DNA of 14,722 nt from Lachnoclostridium sp. UBA3320 (GTDB lineage Bacteria > Bacillota > Clostridia > Lachnospirales > Lachnospiraceae). The stretch's first letter is position 1; the number at the start of each line of letters is the position of its first letter. Below are positions 13,906 through 14,722 of the stretch, piece after piece. Where the stretch lies: NCBI GenBank assembly GCA_002361175.1, contig DESG01000106.1, forward strand, positions 1 to 14,722, in the 5' to 3' direction. Under the pieces are notes generated by a model, which saw only the letters and a program-made list of their open reading frames with translations, was not told where the DNA came from and did no database searches. The position numbers and the translations under genes were made by a program.

Positions 13906-14313
13906 ATGACAGTTACAATGTTAAAAGGAAAAATCCACAGGGCTGTTGTGAAACAAGCCAAACTTAATTATGTAGGCAGTATTACTATTGACCCTGTGCT
14001 TATGAAAGCGGCGGGTATATATGAATATGAACTTGTGCAAATAGTTGATGTGGAAAATGGCAACAGGTTTGAAACATATACCATCGCAGGAGAGCCAAAC
14101 AGCGGTATGATTTGCTTAAATGGGGCAGCAGCAAGGCAAGTGCAAGTAGATGACCATATAATTATTATGTGTTACTGTCAGCTTGATGATGAAGAAGTAA
14201 AATCTCATAAGCCAAAAGTTGTTTTTGTAGACGATAATAATAGAATTAGCAAAATATCTTCATATGAGAAATATGGCACATTAACTGATGATGCAGTTAA
14301 TTCACTGCAATAA
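13906..14313 (+). CDS. panD: Aspartate 1-decarboxylase proenzyme
   Basis: A 135-residue pyruvoyl enzyme precursor that decarboxylates L-aspartate to beta-alanine. The self-cleavage site is Gly24-Ser25 in NYVGSITID; Ser25 becomes the pyruvoyl cofactor of the alpha chain. Lys9 and the conserved LNGAAARQVQVDD segment (about residues 72-86) are present. The protein is slightly longer than the E. coli form of 126 residues, with a tail of about ten residues. GGAGGG lies a few bases before the ATG. In E. coli processing needs the PanZ helper; I see no PanZ-like gene next to it, and the GNAT at 1451-1903 is far away and not specifically PanZ-like. Confidence 0.96.
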   Translation: MTVTMLKGKIHRAVVKQAKLNYVGSITIDPVLMKAAGIYEYELVQIVDVENGNRFETYTIAGEPNSGMICLNGAAARQVQVDDHIIIMCYCQLDDEEVKSHKPKVVFVDDNNRISKISSYEKYGTLTDDAVNSLQ

Positions 14314-14335
14314 TAAATGGAGCAAAAAATAGACT

Positions 14336-14722
14336 ATGTTAAATGGTAAAACGGTATTATTAGGTGTTACAGGAAGTATAGCAGCATATAAAATTGCAAA
14401 TCTTACAAGTATGCTTTCAAAACTTCATGCAGATATTCATGTACTTATGACAAAAAATGCCACTAATTTTATTAATCCTATTACATTTGAAACGTTGACA
14501 GGTAATAAATGTCTTATAGATACTTTCGACAGAAATTTTCAATTCAATGTTGAACACGTTGCACTTGCCAAGAAAGCAGATGTTGTACTTATAGCTCCTG
14601 CCTCAGCCAATATTATTGGAAAAATGGCATATGGTATAGCAGATGATATGCTTACAACTACATTGCTTGCTTGTAAATGCAAAAAGATAGTTTCTCCTGC
14701 AATGAATACAAATATGTATGAA
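14336..14722 (+). CDS. coaBC: CoaBC, N-terminal PPC decarboxylase part (cut by window end)
   Basis: The first 129 residues are visible and the frame runs off the window. It begins MLNGKTVLLGVTGSIAAYK, the FMN-binding start of phosphopantothenoylcysteine decarboxylase. The active-site His74 is in VEHVALA, PASANIIGK lies at 88-96, and PAMN at 121-124. The full bifunctional protein would condense 4'-phosphopantothenate with cysteine and decarboxylate the product to 4'-phosphopantetheine. Whether the C-terminal CoaB synthetase is fused cannot be seen. An in-frame TAG at 14330-14332 excludes a longer N-terminus. GGAG (14319-14322) lies 13 bases from the ATG, an unusually long gap, so translation may be modest or coupled to panD. 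It follows panD by 22 bases. Confidence 0.9.
   Translation, partial: MLNGKTVLLGVTGSIAAYKIANLTSMLSKLHADIHVLMTKNATNFINPITFETLTGNKCLIDTFDRNFQFNVEHVALAKKADVVLIAPASANIIGKMAYGIADDMLTTTLLACKCKKIVSPAMNTNMYE

Overview
The window looks like the chromosome of an anaerobic, endospore-forming, AT-rich Clostridia member, most likely a motile Lachnospiraceae-type bacterium. The evidence is a SipL-type spore coat morphogenesis protein (SPOCS repeats plus LysM), a CwlD-type cortex amidase, the 58-residue DUF4250 protein common in that group, a chemotaxis receptor, AGGAGG ribosome sites and A/T-rich codons. No mobile element, CRISPR array, tRNA or rRNA is visible, and no gene-free stretch exceeds 300 bases.

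Layout. (1) Positions 64-1448, plus strand: a clear sigma-A promoter drives murG (lipid II synthesis) and the small DUF4250 protein. (2) Positions 1451-3686, minus strand: a chemotaxis receptor followed by a GNAT acetyltransferase, which ends 2 bases from the DUF4250 stop. (3) Positions 3824-5425, plus strand: sipL, divergent from the receptor. (4) Positions 5492-11102, minus strand: in transcription order, a membrane-anchored GH18 hydrolase, cwlD, the tRNA t6A enzyme Sua5/TsaC2, a YwlE-like phosphatase, rpiB and ilvE. IlvE has its own sigma-A promoter, whose -35 box contains the rpiB stop codon. (5) Positions 11326-14722, plus strand: a pantothenate/coenzyme A operon, panG (DUF2520-type ketopantoate reductase)-panB-panC-panD-coaBC, the last gene cut by the window edge.

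How the genes work together. Region 5 encodes the route from 2-ketoisovalerate (the keto acid of valine, interconverted by IlvE) plus aspartate to pantothenate, then the enzyme that makes 4'-phosphopantetheine. Pantothenate kinase is not in the window. SipL and CwlD, and possibly the GH18 enzyme, are spore-envelope proteins; sipL and cwlD have upstream sequences resembling sigma-E promoters. The sua5-ywlE-rpiB order matches the ywl neighbourhood of Bacillus subtilis.

Most interesting points. The YwlE-like phosphatase keeps its nucleophile cysteine but lacks both the P-loop arginine and the general-acid aspartate, yet it has an excellent ribosome site. The region before panG holds a protein-like reading frame with no usable start codon. 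I found no convincing new multi-gene system; most of the window is housekeeping and sporulation genes.
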